This document shows positions 48,889-55,815 of a stretch of DNA of 61,883 nucleotides, piece by piece. The number at the start of each line of letters is the position of its first letter. Within the stretch, counting starts at the first letter, position 1. Where the stretch lies: positions 1 through 61,883 of the IMG/VR virus record IMGVR_UViG_3300044726_000045. One strand, given 5' to 3'. The DNA comes from a virus. The notes under the pieces are model-generated. The model was not told the DNA's origin. It saw only the letters and a list, made by a program, of their open reading frames with translations, and did no database searches. A program made the position numbers and the translations under genes.

Positions 48889-49079
48889 CTCAACTCTTCA
48901 AGCAGCCCCTGTAGGGCATCAATGTCGTCCGTCCGCACCGTGAACGACCACCCATGACGCGGCACCCGAGTCACTTCCTTGTCCACCGACGTGGCACCCG
49001 CGTTGTGATCTTCCACCTGACGACGCGCACGTTCGGCGTCATCATGCGTCCCGAAATTGACCGTCATCGTGATGTTCAT
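48885..49079 (-). CDS. Hypothetical protein, 64 aa
   Basis: Start ATG 49079, which coincides with the expected transcription start, so the mRNA may be leaderless. The product is small and alpha/beta (MNITMTVNFGTHDDAERARR, then VTRVPRHGWSFTV). The function is unknown. Confidence 0.55.
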   Translation of the reverse strand: MNITMTVNFGTHDDAERARRQVEDHNAGATSVDKEVTRVPRHGWSFTVRTDDIDALQGLLEELR

Positions 49080-49083
49080 GCAC

Positions 49084-49584
49084 TTAGGATAACACAATGG
49101 CTGTGTTTGTCAACGACACCCGATATTCCTCCAGCGTCCTGACGTTCGCCACGTGCTCCACCCGTCCTGAACCATCCGGCCACACAATCACCAGCGGCTT
49201 CTTGGCTCTTCGGGCATACCTGATGGTCGCCCACGTCCCTGAACCACGGAACTGCTCTATCGTTTCCCTCGGGCACGCGATGACCACATCCGACTCCGAC
49301 ACAAGGTCACGATTTCGAATCAGGAAGGGCCTCGGCGGCATCACCAGATCACACACGCACGTGGCACGCTTGTAGACGTCGCCATAAGCATTCACACCGG
49401 GCACACCGATGATGAAGTAGCCGAAGCCTCTCGCCTGCTCGTGGAACTGGTCATCGGCCCCGATGCACATCCCATGGGTGGCCTGTGTCGCTCCAGACGT
49501 CTTCAGATCGCCCAACAGCATGTGGACCTGAATCAACTGGTCGTTCGTCAGTCCTGCTGACGTGCCCGTGAATCCCACTCTCAT
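49084..49584 (-). CDS. SLOG-like nucleotide-binding protein
   Basis: 166 residues from ATG 49584 with AAGGTG upstream. MRVGFTGTSAGLTNDQL, HGMCIGADDQFHEQAR and YFIIGVPGVNAY resemble SLOG/LOG-like Rossmann proteins (G-x-T-G-T and a C-I-G-A-D pocket) that bind nucleotides. SLOG proteins are seen in phage-host conflict systems. It could sense or cleave a signal nucleotide; that is inferred. Confidence 0.65.
   Translation of the reverse strand: MRVGFTGTSAGLTNDQLIQVHMLLGDLKTSGATQATHGMCIGADDQFHEQARGFGYFIIGVPGVNAYGDVYKRATCVCDLVMPPRPFLIRNRDLVSESDVVIACPRETIEQFRGSGTWATIRYARRAKKPLVIVWPDGSGRVEHVANVRTLEEYRVSLTNTAIVLS
49086..49113 (-). promoter_or_regulatory. Sigma-70 promoter of a leaderless gene
   Basis: TTGACA (49108-49113), 16 bp, TATCCT (49086-49091). 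The start site falls at about the A of the 49079 ATG. The -35 is inside L-T-N codons of the SLOG-like gene. Confidence 0.7.
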
Positions 49585-49673
49585 CGCTTCACCTTCTTCA
49601 TTCCTAACAGCGCCGACACGAACGCGCCAATCGTTCTGGGAAACATCCCCACAACCAACAACAACCACGTCAC
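49581..49673 (-). CDS. Tiny membrane peptide, 30 aa
   Basis: GTG at 49671-49673, coupled to the upstream TGA as GTGA. VTWLLLVVGMFPRTIGAFVS then ALLGMKKVKR gives a transmembrane helix with a basic tail. It ends at TGA overlapping the SLOG start, so it is coupled to it. The role is unknown; it may form a pair with the SLOG-like protein. Confidence 0.5.
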   Translation of the reverse strand: MTWLLLVVGMFPRTIGAFVSALLGMKKVKR

Positions 49674-49882
49674 CGCTTCACCTTTTTCTTCGGCTGAATA
49701 CGCAGACCTTTCACCGTGCAATACTGGTGCTCGTAAGGCTTATCTGCCTTCAACTGACCGAGTTTCCAGTCAGCATCCAGCTTGCTGGCGTAGGCCACGT
49801 CACCGACGATGCCTTCCGGCCCGAACTCCTCCGGGGCGTCATCGAAGATCACCCACACGCGATTCTGCACCAGCGTAATCAT
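49670..49882 (-). CDS. Hypothetical protein, 70 aa
   Basis: The start overlaps the upstream stop. MITLVQNRVWVIFDDAPEEF, ADWKLGQLKAD, and a basic tail QPKKKVKR. The function is unknown. Confidence 0.55.
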   Translation of the reverse strand: MITLVQNRVWVIFDDAPEEFGPEGIVGDVAYASKLDADWKLGQLKADKPYEHQYCTVKGLRIQPKKKVKR

Positions 49883-50079
49883 AGCCCTGTGACTCCTCGC
49901 TTCGCCTGAGTCGCTTCTTGCACGGCTCGTTCCAACGAACCATACACCGCGAACATCATGTTCACGAGCACCCGGCACCCGTCACACACCAGATGGCGGG
50001 ACTTGCCGTCCGTCATCTCCGAGACATGGTTATCCGTGCCCTGACACACGAAACACTGCTTCACCACCAACGTCGTCAT
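49879..50079 (-). CDS. Small zinc-ribbon protein, 66 aa
   Basis: Start 50079 with AAGGAAG upstream. C-F-V-C-Q-G and C-D-G-C-R make a four-Cys ribbon; the rest is helical. The function is unknown. Confidence 0.6.
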   Translation of the reverse strand: MTTLVVKQCFVCQGTDNHVSEMTDGKSRHLVCDGCRVLVNMMFAVYGSLERAVQEATQAKRGVTGL

Positions 50080-50348
50080 CTGACTTCCTTCTCCCTCACC
50101 CAATCGGTCTTTCCTTCGCTCTCGATGGCGTTGTCCAGCGCATCATCAGCCGTCTTCAACTGCGCCTGCACTGCACCCACCCGCTGGGTCAGCAACTGCT
50201 TGTTCAATTCCGCAGCCTTCTCCACTTCGTCCGGTCGCACCGACAGGTTTTTCACCCCGGCCAACGTTGCCAAGCCTTTCATGATCAACCGCCACTCAGC
50301 GTCTGTTACCTTCAGCACCACGTTCTGCGTTACAACTACCTCGGCCAT
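50076..50348 (-). CDS. Hypothetical coiled-coil protein, 90 aa
   Basis: Start 50348 with ACAAGGAGTGTGAC. VVVTQNVVLKVTDAEWRLIM then long helix (EKAAELNKQLLTQRVGAVQ). Palindrome copy 11 precedes the ribosome binding site. The function is unknown. Confidence 0.6.
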   Translation of the reverse strand: MAEVVVTQNVVLKVTDAEWRLIMKGLATLAGVKNLSVRPDEVEKAAELNKQLLTQRVGAVQAQLKTADDALDNAIESEGKTDWVREKEVR

Positions 50349-50358
50349 GTCACACTCC

Positions 50359-50387
50359 TTGTGCTGCAACCAATTGCAATTTATAAT
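50359..50387 (+). promoter_or_regulatory. Plus-strand promoter
   Basis: TTGTGC (50359-50364), 17 bp, TATAAT (50382-50387) upstream of the plus-strand gene. Palindrome copy 11 (50364-50379) lies inside the spacer. Confidence 0.6.
50364..50379. repeat. GCAAYYRRTTGC palindrome, copy 11
   Basis: Core GCAACCAATTGC. It sits both in the spacer of the plus-strand promoter and just upstream of the ribosome binding site of the minus-strand gene. Confidence 0.7.
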
Positions 50388-50430
50388 TCAACGGCACGGA
50401 ACTTGAATTACCTTCGACTGGGAGTACCCC

Positions 50431-50712
50431 ATGACTGAAACCAAGACGACCGACACCGACACGAAATCACCGGCATCCGAGAAGCCAGCTTCCCCGTTCA
50501 AGCCGACGCCGCACCCTGCGGCACAGGCTGGCGGCATCAGTGGCGTGCCCACCGACTGGACACCCGATGTTCGACCGTCTGACGGTTCACCCGTCAAGAC
50601 CGTGCTTTCGCCGCCTCCGGGGCACAGGCCCTATGCGTGGAAGCCCAAGACGGTGGCAGAGCACAACGCTTACGTGGACGAGATGTCCCGCAGGCGATTC
50701 CCCGTCCGGTAA
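50431..50712 (+). CDS. Only plus-strand gene, 93 aa Pro-rich
   Basis: GGGAG is 5 bases upstream of the ATG. The product starts MTETKTTDTDTKSPASEKPA and has Pro/Ser/Lys-rich disorder, then PYAWKPKTVAEHNAYVDEMS and RRRFPVR. It has its own promoter and is followed by a strong hairpin. The minus frame here has a poor start and no ribosome binding site, so the plus gene is favoured. It could be a regulator; the function is unknown. Confidence 0.6.
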   Translation: MTETKTTDTDTKSPASEKPASPFKPTPHPAAQAGGISGVPTDWTPDVRPSDGSPVKTVLSPPPGHRPYAWKPKTVAEHNAYVDEMSRRRFPVR

Positions 50713-50717
50713 ACTTG

Positions 50718-50753
50718 GGGGACTATTTGGTACCTCTCTACCGAATAGTCCCC
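50718..50753 (+). terminator. Hairpin terminator after the plus-strand gene
   Basis: A 15-bp stem (including one G-T pair) with a 6-base loop, GGGGACTATT pairing with AATAGTCCCC. Then TATTACTGGTTATTT, moderately T-rich. It overlaps the -10 region of the opposite promoter. Confidence 0.65.
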
Positions 50754-50773
50754 TATTACTGGTTATTTGTCAA
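50745..50773 (-). promoter_or_regulatory. Sigma-70 promoter antisense to plus-strand gene
   Basis: TTGACA (50768-50773), 17 bp, GACTAT (50745-50750). The -35 contains the TGA stop of the 98-residue gene. Transcription runs through the plus gene in antisense into the 50348 gene. Confidence 0.6.
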
Positions 50774-51066
50774 GTCGCTTCACTCTCAAGGTCGGCTTCC
50801 AGATACATAACGCTCTGTTCCAGTTCCTGAATCCGCGCCTTGTCCTGCTCACGCTCGGCCACAATCTGCGGCCACGCATTCACCAGTGCGGCCACGAAAT
50901 CGGCATCCTCGGCAGGCACAATCTGCAAGTGCGACTGCGGGTGACGTTCCTTCACCGGCTCTTCCTTGCCACGCTTCAGAATGCGCCCACCGCTCGACGT
51001 CTCACTGGTCGTCCACGGGCCTTGAGTCGCCTTCTCTCCCAGCGCCTTCAACAGTTCCCAGTTCAT
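50770..51066 (-). CDS. Ead/Ea22-like phage protein, 98 aa
   Basis: LLKALGEKATQGPWTTSETS and ADFVAALVNAWPQIVAEREQ with a coiled coil recall the N-terminal Ead/Ea22 family of phage proteins (T-x-G-P-W). The function is unknown. Confidence 0.6.
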   Translation of the reverse strand: MNWELLKALGEKATQGPWTTSETSSGGRILKRGKEEPVKERHPQSHLQIVPAEDADFVAALVNAWPQIVAEREQDKARIQELEQSVMYLEADLESEAT

Positions 51067-51299
51067 TGGATCACCTGCCCGTAATAGGTCGCCATGGCGT
51101 CCATGTCGGCCTCGGTCATTGCCTCACGAGTATCCGGCCACTCCACGCGCACCGGATGACGCTGGAAATTCTTTACCGTCACGCCGTTCGGATAGTACTG
51201 CGTCACCGTGTGCGTCATAGTGAACAGGTCCACCCCGGCCTCTTGAATCTGGCACCGGCAGAACAGGCACAGGAAACGGACGGCAGTTTGCCCTTCCAT
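51063..51299 (-). CDS. Hypothetical protein, 78 aa
   Basis: Start ATG 51299 overlapping the upstream TGA as TGATG. C-L-F-C-R-C near the N terminus, then a beta region VTQYYPNGVTVKNFQRHPVR and helix. The function is unknown. Confidence 0.55.
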   Translation of the reverse strand: MEGQTAVRFLCLFCRCQIQEAGVDLFTMTHTVTQYYPNGVTVKNFQRHPVRVEWPDTREAMTEADMDAMATYYGQVIQ

Positions 51300-51499
51300 C
51301 ACTGCACCTCTTCTTCGGGTTCGGGATTGGGGTCCAGATGGTTCATCGCGCTATACACCATACGGCAGACTTCCGTCTCCGGGTTGCCGTGATACACCGC
51401 GCAATAGATCACGCCCATCACCGCCAATGCCGCACCCTCATCGGTCACCACCGGGTTCACGAGCATCGCTTCGACTGTTTCCTTGAGCAAGTTACGCAT
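51299..51499 (-). CDS. Hypothetical protein, 66 aa
   Basis: Start 51499 with CTCATGGAGGAGCCG. MRNLLKETVEAMLVNPVVTD and AALAVMGVIYCAVYHG may be membrane-associated. The acidic tail is EPEEEVQ. The function is unknown. Confidence 0.55.
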   Translation of the reverse strand: MRNLLKETVEAMLVNPVVTDEGAALAVMGVIYCAVYHGNPETEVCRMVYSAMNHLDPNPEPEEEVQ

Positions 51500-51531
51500 C
51501 GGCTCCTCCATGAGCTAAATTCACTGCCACT

Positions 51532-51561
51532 ACTCTACCAAACCATGGAGTGATTTGTCAA
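51532..51561 (-). promoter_or_regulatory. Sigma-70 promoter
   Basis: TTGACA (51556-51561), 18 bp, TAGAGT (51532-51537). A degenerate palindrome is 4 bp upstream. Confidence 0.75.
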
Positions 51562-51565
51562 GTAG

Positions 51566-51581
51566 TGGCAGTTGATTGCAA
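51566..51581. repeat. Degenerate palindrome upstream of promoter
   Basis: TGGCAG-TTGA-TTGCAA; one mismatch in the core. Confidence 0.5.
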
Positions 51582-51584
51582 TTT

Positions 51585-51830
51585 CTACGTCTTCGGCTGG
51601 GTCGTCACCATCGCCAAGATCGCATCGAGTGCTACCACGAACTCGGGCTTCACCACCAGACCGATGGTCAGTTCCCGCAGGAACGGAGACGACGCTGACC
51701 TCAATGTCAGCACGTGCGTCACATCGTCTGGCGTGGGTTGGCCCACCGGAATGAACCAGACCTTCGATACGTACTTCTGGGCCTCCGCGTTCGCGGCTAA
51801 CTTATCGTCTAACCACTTCTGGACATCCAT
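51585..51830 (-). CDS. Hypothetical protein, 81 aa
   Basis: Start 51830 with GGAGATGAC. MDVQKWLDDKLAANAEAQKY, then strands KVWFIPVGQ and TIGLVVKPE. The function is unknown. Confidence 0.55.
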   Translation of the reverse strand: MDVQKWLDDKLAANAEAQKYVSKVWFIPVGQPTPDDVTHVLTLRSASSPFLRELTIGLVVKPEFVVALDAILAMVTTQPKT

Positions 51831-51840
51831 GTCATCTCCT

Positions 51841-52824
51841 TCACACTGTGGCCTTCGACCTCCGCATCTTCTTGATACCTCGGGCTGGGCCAATCATCAT
51901 CGGGGCAATATCATGACAGGCATCGCAGATATCCTTCAGGAACGTATCACAGTGGTACTGGCTCCGATACGCCACCGCCAAGTTCAGTTCCGGAATGCCG
52001 ATCACCGCGCCCACCGTGCTACCGGGGTCACCGCCGTCTCGCGCCATGAAGCAATCTGGGACACCCCACAGGTCAAGCTCCCATGCCACGCCACCACGGC
52101 TCAGGTGCGTCTGGAAGCCCTCCACGGGGTTAGGGACTCCATCACCCAGCGGACCACCCGCGATGCTCCTACGAACGAACTCCGGGTCAACCAGACCCGC
52201 TCCATGCAGGAGCCACATCCATGCCCACCGACAGGCGTCTATCGGGGTGGCATCGAACCGTGGTGTACCGTCACCGCTGTTCATAACCGACCACACACCG
52301 GGCATGTGCGGGGCCAGTTCCTGATTGAAGTAATCGTGCATCGTGCGGTGAGTCAGCCTCACGAACAGACCATTGTGTGCCGACGACGTGGGCACCCAGT
52401 CCTTGCTGTAGCCCCAGCCCTCACCGGGACGGGTGTACGAGCACGGGTGGTGCAGGTATGTACCATGTTTGTAACCCGCCACATCGACGCCTAACTCGGT
52501 AAGTGGCCTGTCCAGCATCGGCAGACCACCCTGAATGTGCCCATGGGTCAACGCATGCCCGATCACCGTATCGGACACGACCGACCGGCAACACGATGCC
52601 CACCCACGCTTCTTCGTGGCATCTCGATACGTCTTGACCAAGTATCCGTTTCTGACGATGGCGGCATCTCCGATGTATGCCGCCTTGATGTTGTTCAACA
52701 TGGCCGACGACATACCTTGGTCTTCCGGTGAAGACGTGGGCCACTCTCCCGGCATCATCGGTGGCGGCAGAGGCTGAACTGCCGTCACCATGAACCGGGG
52801 AATCCTCGGGAACCACGCCCTCAT
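51841..52824 (-). CDS. Beta-lactamase-fold serine hydrolase-like protein
   Basis: 327 residues, start overlapping the upstream TGA as ATGA. DQGMSSAMLNNIKAAYIGDA and VRNGYLVKTYRD precede S77-C-C-R80-S, which sits where class C beta-lactamase/penicillin-binding folds have S-x-x-K. Then GHALTHGHIQGGLPMLDRPL matches the following helix. The Lys-to-Arg change may impair catalysis. It starts MRAWFPRIPRFM, a motif shared with its neighbours. A cell-wall or surface role for this late protein is possible. Confidence 0.6.
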   Translation of the reverse strand: MRAWFPRIPRFMVTAVQPLPPPMMPGEWPTSSPEDQGMSSAMLNNIKAAYIGDAAIVRNGYLVKTYRDATKKRGWASCCRSVVSDTVIGHALTHGHIQGGLPMLDRPLTELGVDVAGYKHGTYLHHPCSYTRPGEGWGYSKDWVPTSSAHNGLFVRLTHRTMHDYFNQELAPHMPGVWSVMNSGDGTPRFDATPIDACRWAWMWLLHGAGLVDPEFVRRSIAGGPLGDGVPNPVEGFQTHLSRGGVAWELDLWGVPDCFMARDGGDPGSTVGAVIGIPELNLAVAYRSQYHCDTFLKDICDACHDIAPMMIGPARGIKKMRRSKATV

Positions 52825-54116
52825 CGAATCACGCGGAGCGCCGTACCGCTCATGTGGAATATCTGCTCCACGTTCTGCAACACGCCGTCGTTCCACAGTT
52901 CCTGCAAGTCGATGGCGTCCTTGCGACGAAGCTGCAATTCGCCACCGGGCATCTCCGTCAACTGATACTGATCACCGTTGACGAACTGCACGTCGATGCG
53001 CTGCCCCTGTCCCTCTTCCTGTTCGCCGGGACGCATCCTGAGTTGCAGCGACGTGGACTCATCCACGCCGTCATCCTGTGGTCCTTCTGGACGCAAATCA
53101 GGGTCCACTTCATCGTTCGAAATGGGCGACCCGATGATCACGGTGCCCTCACCGGTATGCTCATCGAACGCACCGGGACGGATAGTTCCCCAGATCGGAC
53201 GATGCCCCTTGCCGTCCAGATCAGGATTCCAGTTCACTTGCTTCTGGACTCCACGAATTTGCAGTTCAGTCTCACTCATAAATCGCCTCATTTTCGGAAA
53301 CAGTGACCGTGTTCCAGTCGGTGGCTCAACAGGTGGTTCAATCGGTGGTTCGATGGGTGGTTCGATGGGTGGTTTCGGTGGCTTCACCACGGGTGGCGCA
53401 ATGACCAGCACCGGCCATCCATCATGCGATGAGATGAATGATTCCTTGTCACCCACCCACGCCACGAGCAATGACCCGTCCTGCTGTTGTTTCACGCAGG
53501 GAAAGATGGGGGGTGGCGTCTTGGTCGTCACGAGTCTCCACACACCGCTCGGATCTCTGGTGATGTGCTGATCTCCGTAGGCTCCGGTCATCTGTCCATA
53601 CAGCCACTCACCGGCCTGCGTCCACAGCGGCAATCGATACTGCGTGCGATTGATTTCCACGATGAGAGGCTTGCCCCTGTTTTGCCACACCGGCATCCAT
53701 CCACCGTGACCATCAGCCTTGAAGTCACTGATGCCTTCGATGTTCGTGGTGCCCGTGGCGAACGGACCCGCCGCTTGCCCAGTCCTGATCATCCAGAAGG
53801 ACGCCCGTCCACTCGCCTGATCCAGATCGCCGCGCTTACCGCTCATGTAATACGTGCCATCAGGAGCAAACCGACCGGGCCACCATGAACGCCAGTTAAT
53901 ACCCGTGGGGCGGAACGGCTGTTCACCTGACCGCATGAACCACGTCCCGAACTCAGGCGTCCCGATATCCTCAGCAGACGCGAATGCCACCAACGGCCCG
54001 TGCATGTCCGGTGTATACGGAGTAGGCGGAACATCGTACGGGACACCACCAAATGTCACACGATGACCATTGGCCACGAACCTACCACCTGTGTTGTTAC
54101 ACGCTCTATGATTCAT
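52821..54116 (-). CDS. Late structural protein with Pro-rich linker, 431 aa
   Basis: The N-terminal 230 residues are Trp/Gly rich (GTWFMRSGEQPFRPTG, GGWMPVWQNRG) and may form a beta-propeller-like or glycan-interacting domain. Then a PPIEPPIEPPIEPPVEPP linker and SLFPKMRRFM, the shared motif. The C terminus resembles an assembly domain (ELQLRRKDAIDLQELWN). AAGGTG precedes the ATG. It lies right after the 562-residue protein. Tail or capsid decoration is likely but unproven. Confidence 0.55.
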   Translation of the reverse strand: MNHRACNNTGGRFVANGHRVTFGGVPYDVPPTPYTPDMHGPLVAFASAEDIGTPEFGTWFMRSGEQPFRPTGINWRSWWPGRFAPDGTYYMSGKRGDLDQASGRASFWMIRTGQAAGPFATGTTNIEGISDFKADGHGGWMPVWQNRGKPLIVEINRTQYRLPLWTQAGEWLYGQMTGAYGDQHITRDPSGVWRLVTTKTPPPIFPCVKQQQDGSLLVAWVGDKESFISSHDGWPVLVIAPPVVKPPKPPIEPPIEPPIEPPVEPPTGTRSLFPKMRRFMSETELQIRGVQKQVNWNPDLDGKGHRPIWGTIRPGAFDEHTGEGTVIIGSPISNDEVDPDLRPEGPQDDGVDESTSLQLRMRPGEQEEGQGQRIDVQFVNGDQYQLTEMPGGELQLRRKDAIDLQELWNDGVLQNVEQIFHMSGTALRVIR

Positions 54117-54126
54117 CAGGTCACCT

Positions 54127-55815
54127 TTACATGAACCTTTTCATCTTGGGAAACCACGGACGTGTTCCCACGGGGGGCTTCGGTGGTTCAATCGGTGGAA
54201 TGGCAGAACTGAACGGCGGGAACCACTCCCAATTTCCAGACGCTTTCTTCATGCGGTCCAGTGCCTCTTGCAGTTCTGGCCAATAGTCCACGCCATCCAC
54301 GAGTGTCGTGCCGTCACGTCGATACTTCGTGAAGCACCACATCGCTCCCACTTCGTAGTCGATGCCCAGACTCCACATCTTCGTGAGCGTGTCGAGCACT
54401 TTCTGAAGTGGCAGAGCATAGTTACCCGGTGCGCGGTACTGGCAATACATCGCCAGCGCCATGTCTCTCGGGATGTGCTTGGCCTTCATCTCCTTGAGCA
54501 CAGCCTTCACTTTGTTTACGGATTCATCCACGCTGATGGCGGCAGATGGATAGGCGAACACGAGTGCTCGGAAGCCACTCGGTACCTGCGTGACGGTCAT
54601 CCCGTACCCGTCTCGATAGGCTTCGGCTCCCACCTTGAGACTCGCGGCCAGTCGCTTGGCCTCATCCTTCGTCTCACCGCTACGAATATCCCAGAACACC
54701 GCCTCCACATTGCTGGATGGCTTCTCGCTGTAGTCGATGATGCGTGGGCCTTTCAGATCATCGAACAGCCCCACACCAATCTTCAGTGCCGTCTTTTCGA
54801 AAGCCGGGATAATGATGGGCTTCGCAGGCCACGGCTGAGCCAGCCCCGTTAGTTCTTTCTCGATGACCGACTCCGACGTAGCTCCAGCGTTCTCCGACCA
54901 TGCAATCCACATCTTGCCGGTGGCCATGTCAGTCCACCCGCATCCGTTGTAGGCTTTCTCCTCGCGCCCAAACCACCAACCCTTGGTGGGGTCTTCCAGT
55001 TTGTGAACGATGCAGTATTCGAACTTGCCAGAGGCATACACCAGATAGATTTTCTGGTCGCTCCCTCTGAAGATCGAACCGCCATAGGACGGGAAGGCTA
55101 TCGGGTATTCCTTGAAGTACTCCCCATTCCAGAACCACACATGCGATGGTTTCGCCGCCGCCCAACACACCGCCGCATTGCGATCAATCACCGACGTCGT
55201 GGTGACCAGCACCCGTTCATCACGGATGAGTGTTGTCCGGTCAGACAACTCTACGATGACGCTGCGACCTTCGTGGTAGCGGGGGCAATAGATAAGCGTG
55301 CCGTCCGCACCAACACCATGTTGACCGGCTCCCCACCACTCAATCGGACGTCCTTGAGCATCCGTAGCTCGGACATCTCCGATCATCGTGCGGTCCATGC
55401 CGTCGTAGAGCGTGCATGGGTTCATCGAATACTGGGACACCCACCGGTTATTACCCGCGAACAGCACACTGGCCCCACGACCAAACGTCTGCCCATCCGT
55501 GGTCTTCAGGTACACCGGAGCTTTCTGTTCTGGGCTGGCGAGTTCGGCTGGCTCACCCATGATCTGGGCGTATTCGAACTCACTGATCTTGTTCTCAGCC
55601 AGCATGCTACGGAGCACGATCTCCATATCACTCTGGGCCTTCACCGAGTCGTAGGCGTTCTGCTGATAGATGACGACCTTCTCGTTCAACCATGCAGGCG
55701 TGTTACAGGATGTGTCGGAAATGGATTGCCACGTGCCACCACGTGGCTTGATCTTTAGGGGTCTAAAGCCGCCAACCAACGTACCATCTGGGCCGTAGGA
55801 CATGAAACTCGACAT
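54127..55815 (-). CDS. Late structural protein, 562 aa, hydrolase-like C terminus
   Basis: The start at 55815 overlaps the terminase stop as TGATG. The N-terminal half is Trp/Gly rich (VLFAGNNRWVSQYSMNP, MWIAWSENAG), similar in style to the 431-residue protein. The C-terminal half reads IIDYSEKPSSNVEAVFWDIR, MALAMYCQYRAPGNYALPL and YEVGAMWCF, like a glycoside-hydrolase TIM-barrel. It ends TRPWFPKMKRFM. Probably an appendage or cell-surface enzyme; the activity is not proven. Confidence 0.5.
   Translation of the reverse strand: MSSFMSYGPDGTLVGGFRPLKIKPRGGTWQSISDTSCNTPAWLNEKVVIYQQNAYDSVKAQSDMEIVLRSMLAENKISEFEYAQIMGEPAELASPEQKAPVYLKTTDGQTFGRGASVLFAGNNRWVSQYSMNPCTLYDGMDRTMIGDVRATDAQGRPIEWWGAGQHGVGADGTLIYCPRYHEGRSVIVELSDRTTLIRDERVLVTTTSVIDRNAAVCWAAAKPSHVWFWNGEYFKEYPIAFPSYGGSIFRGSDQKIYLVYASGKFEYCIVHKLEDPTKGWWFGREEKAYNGCGWTDMATGKMWIAWSENAGATSESVIEKELTGLAQPWPAKPIIIPAFEKTALKIGVGLFDDLKGPRIIDYSEKPSSNVEAVFWDIRSGETKDEAKRLAASLKVGAEAYRDGYGMTVTQVPSGFRALVFAYPSAAISVDESVNKVKAVLKEMKAKHIPRDMALAMYCQYRAPGNYALPLQKVLDTLTKMWSLGIDYEVGAMWCFTKYRRDGTTLVDGVDYWPELQEALDRMKKASGNWEWFPPFSSAIPPIEPPKPPVGTRPWFPKMKRFM

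Noticed and set aside
50388-50597. Minus-strand frame opposite the plus-strand gene
   Set aside because: No ribosome binding site and poor composition; the plus gene has a promoter, a ribosome binding site and a terminator.
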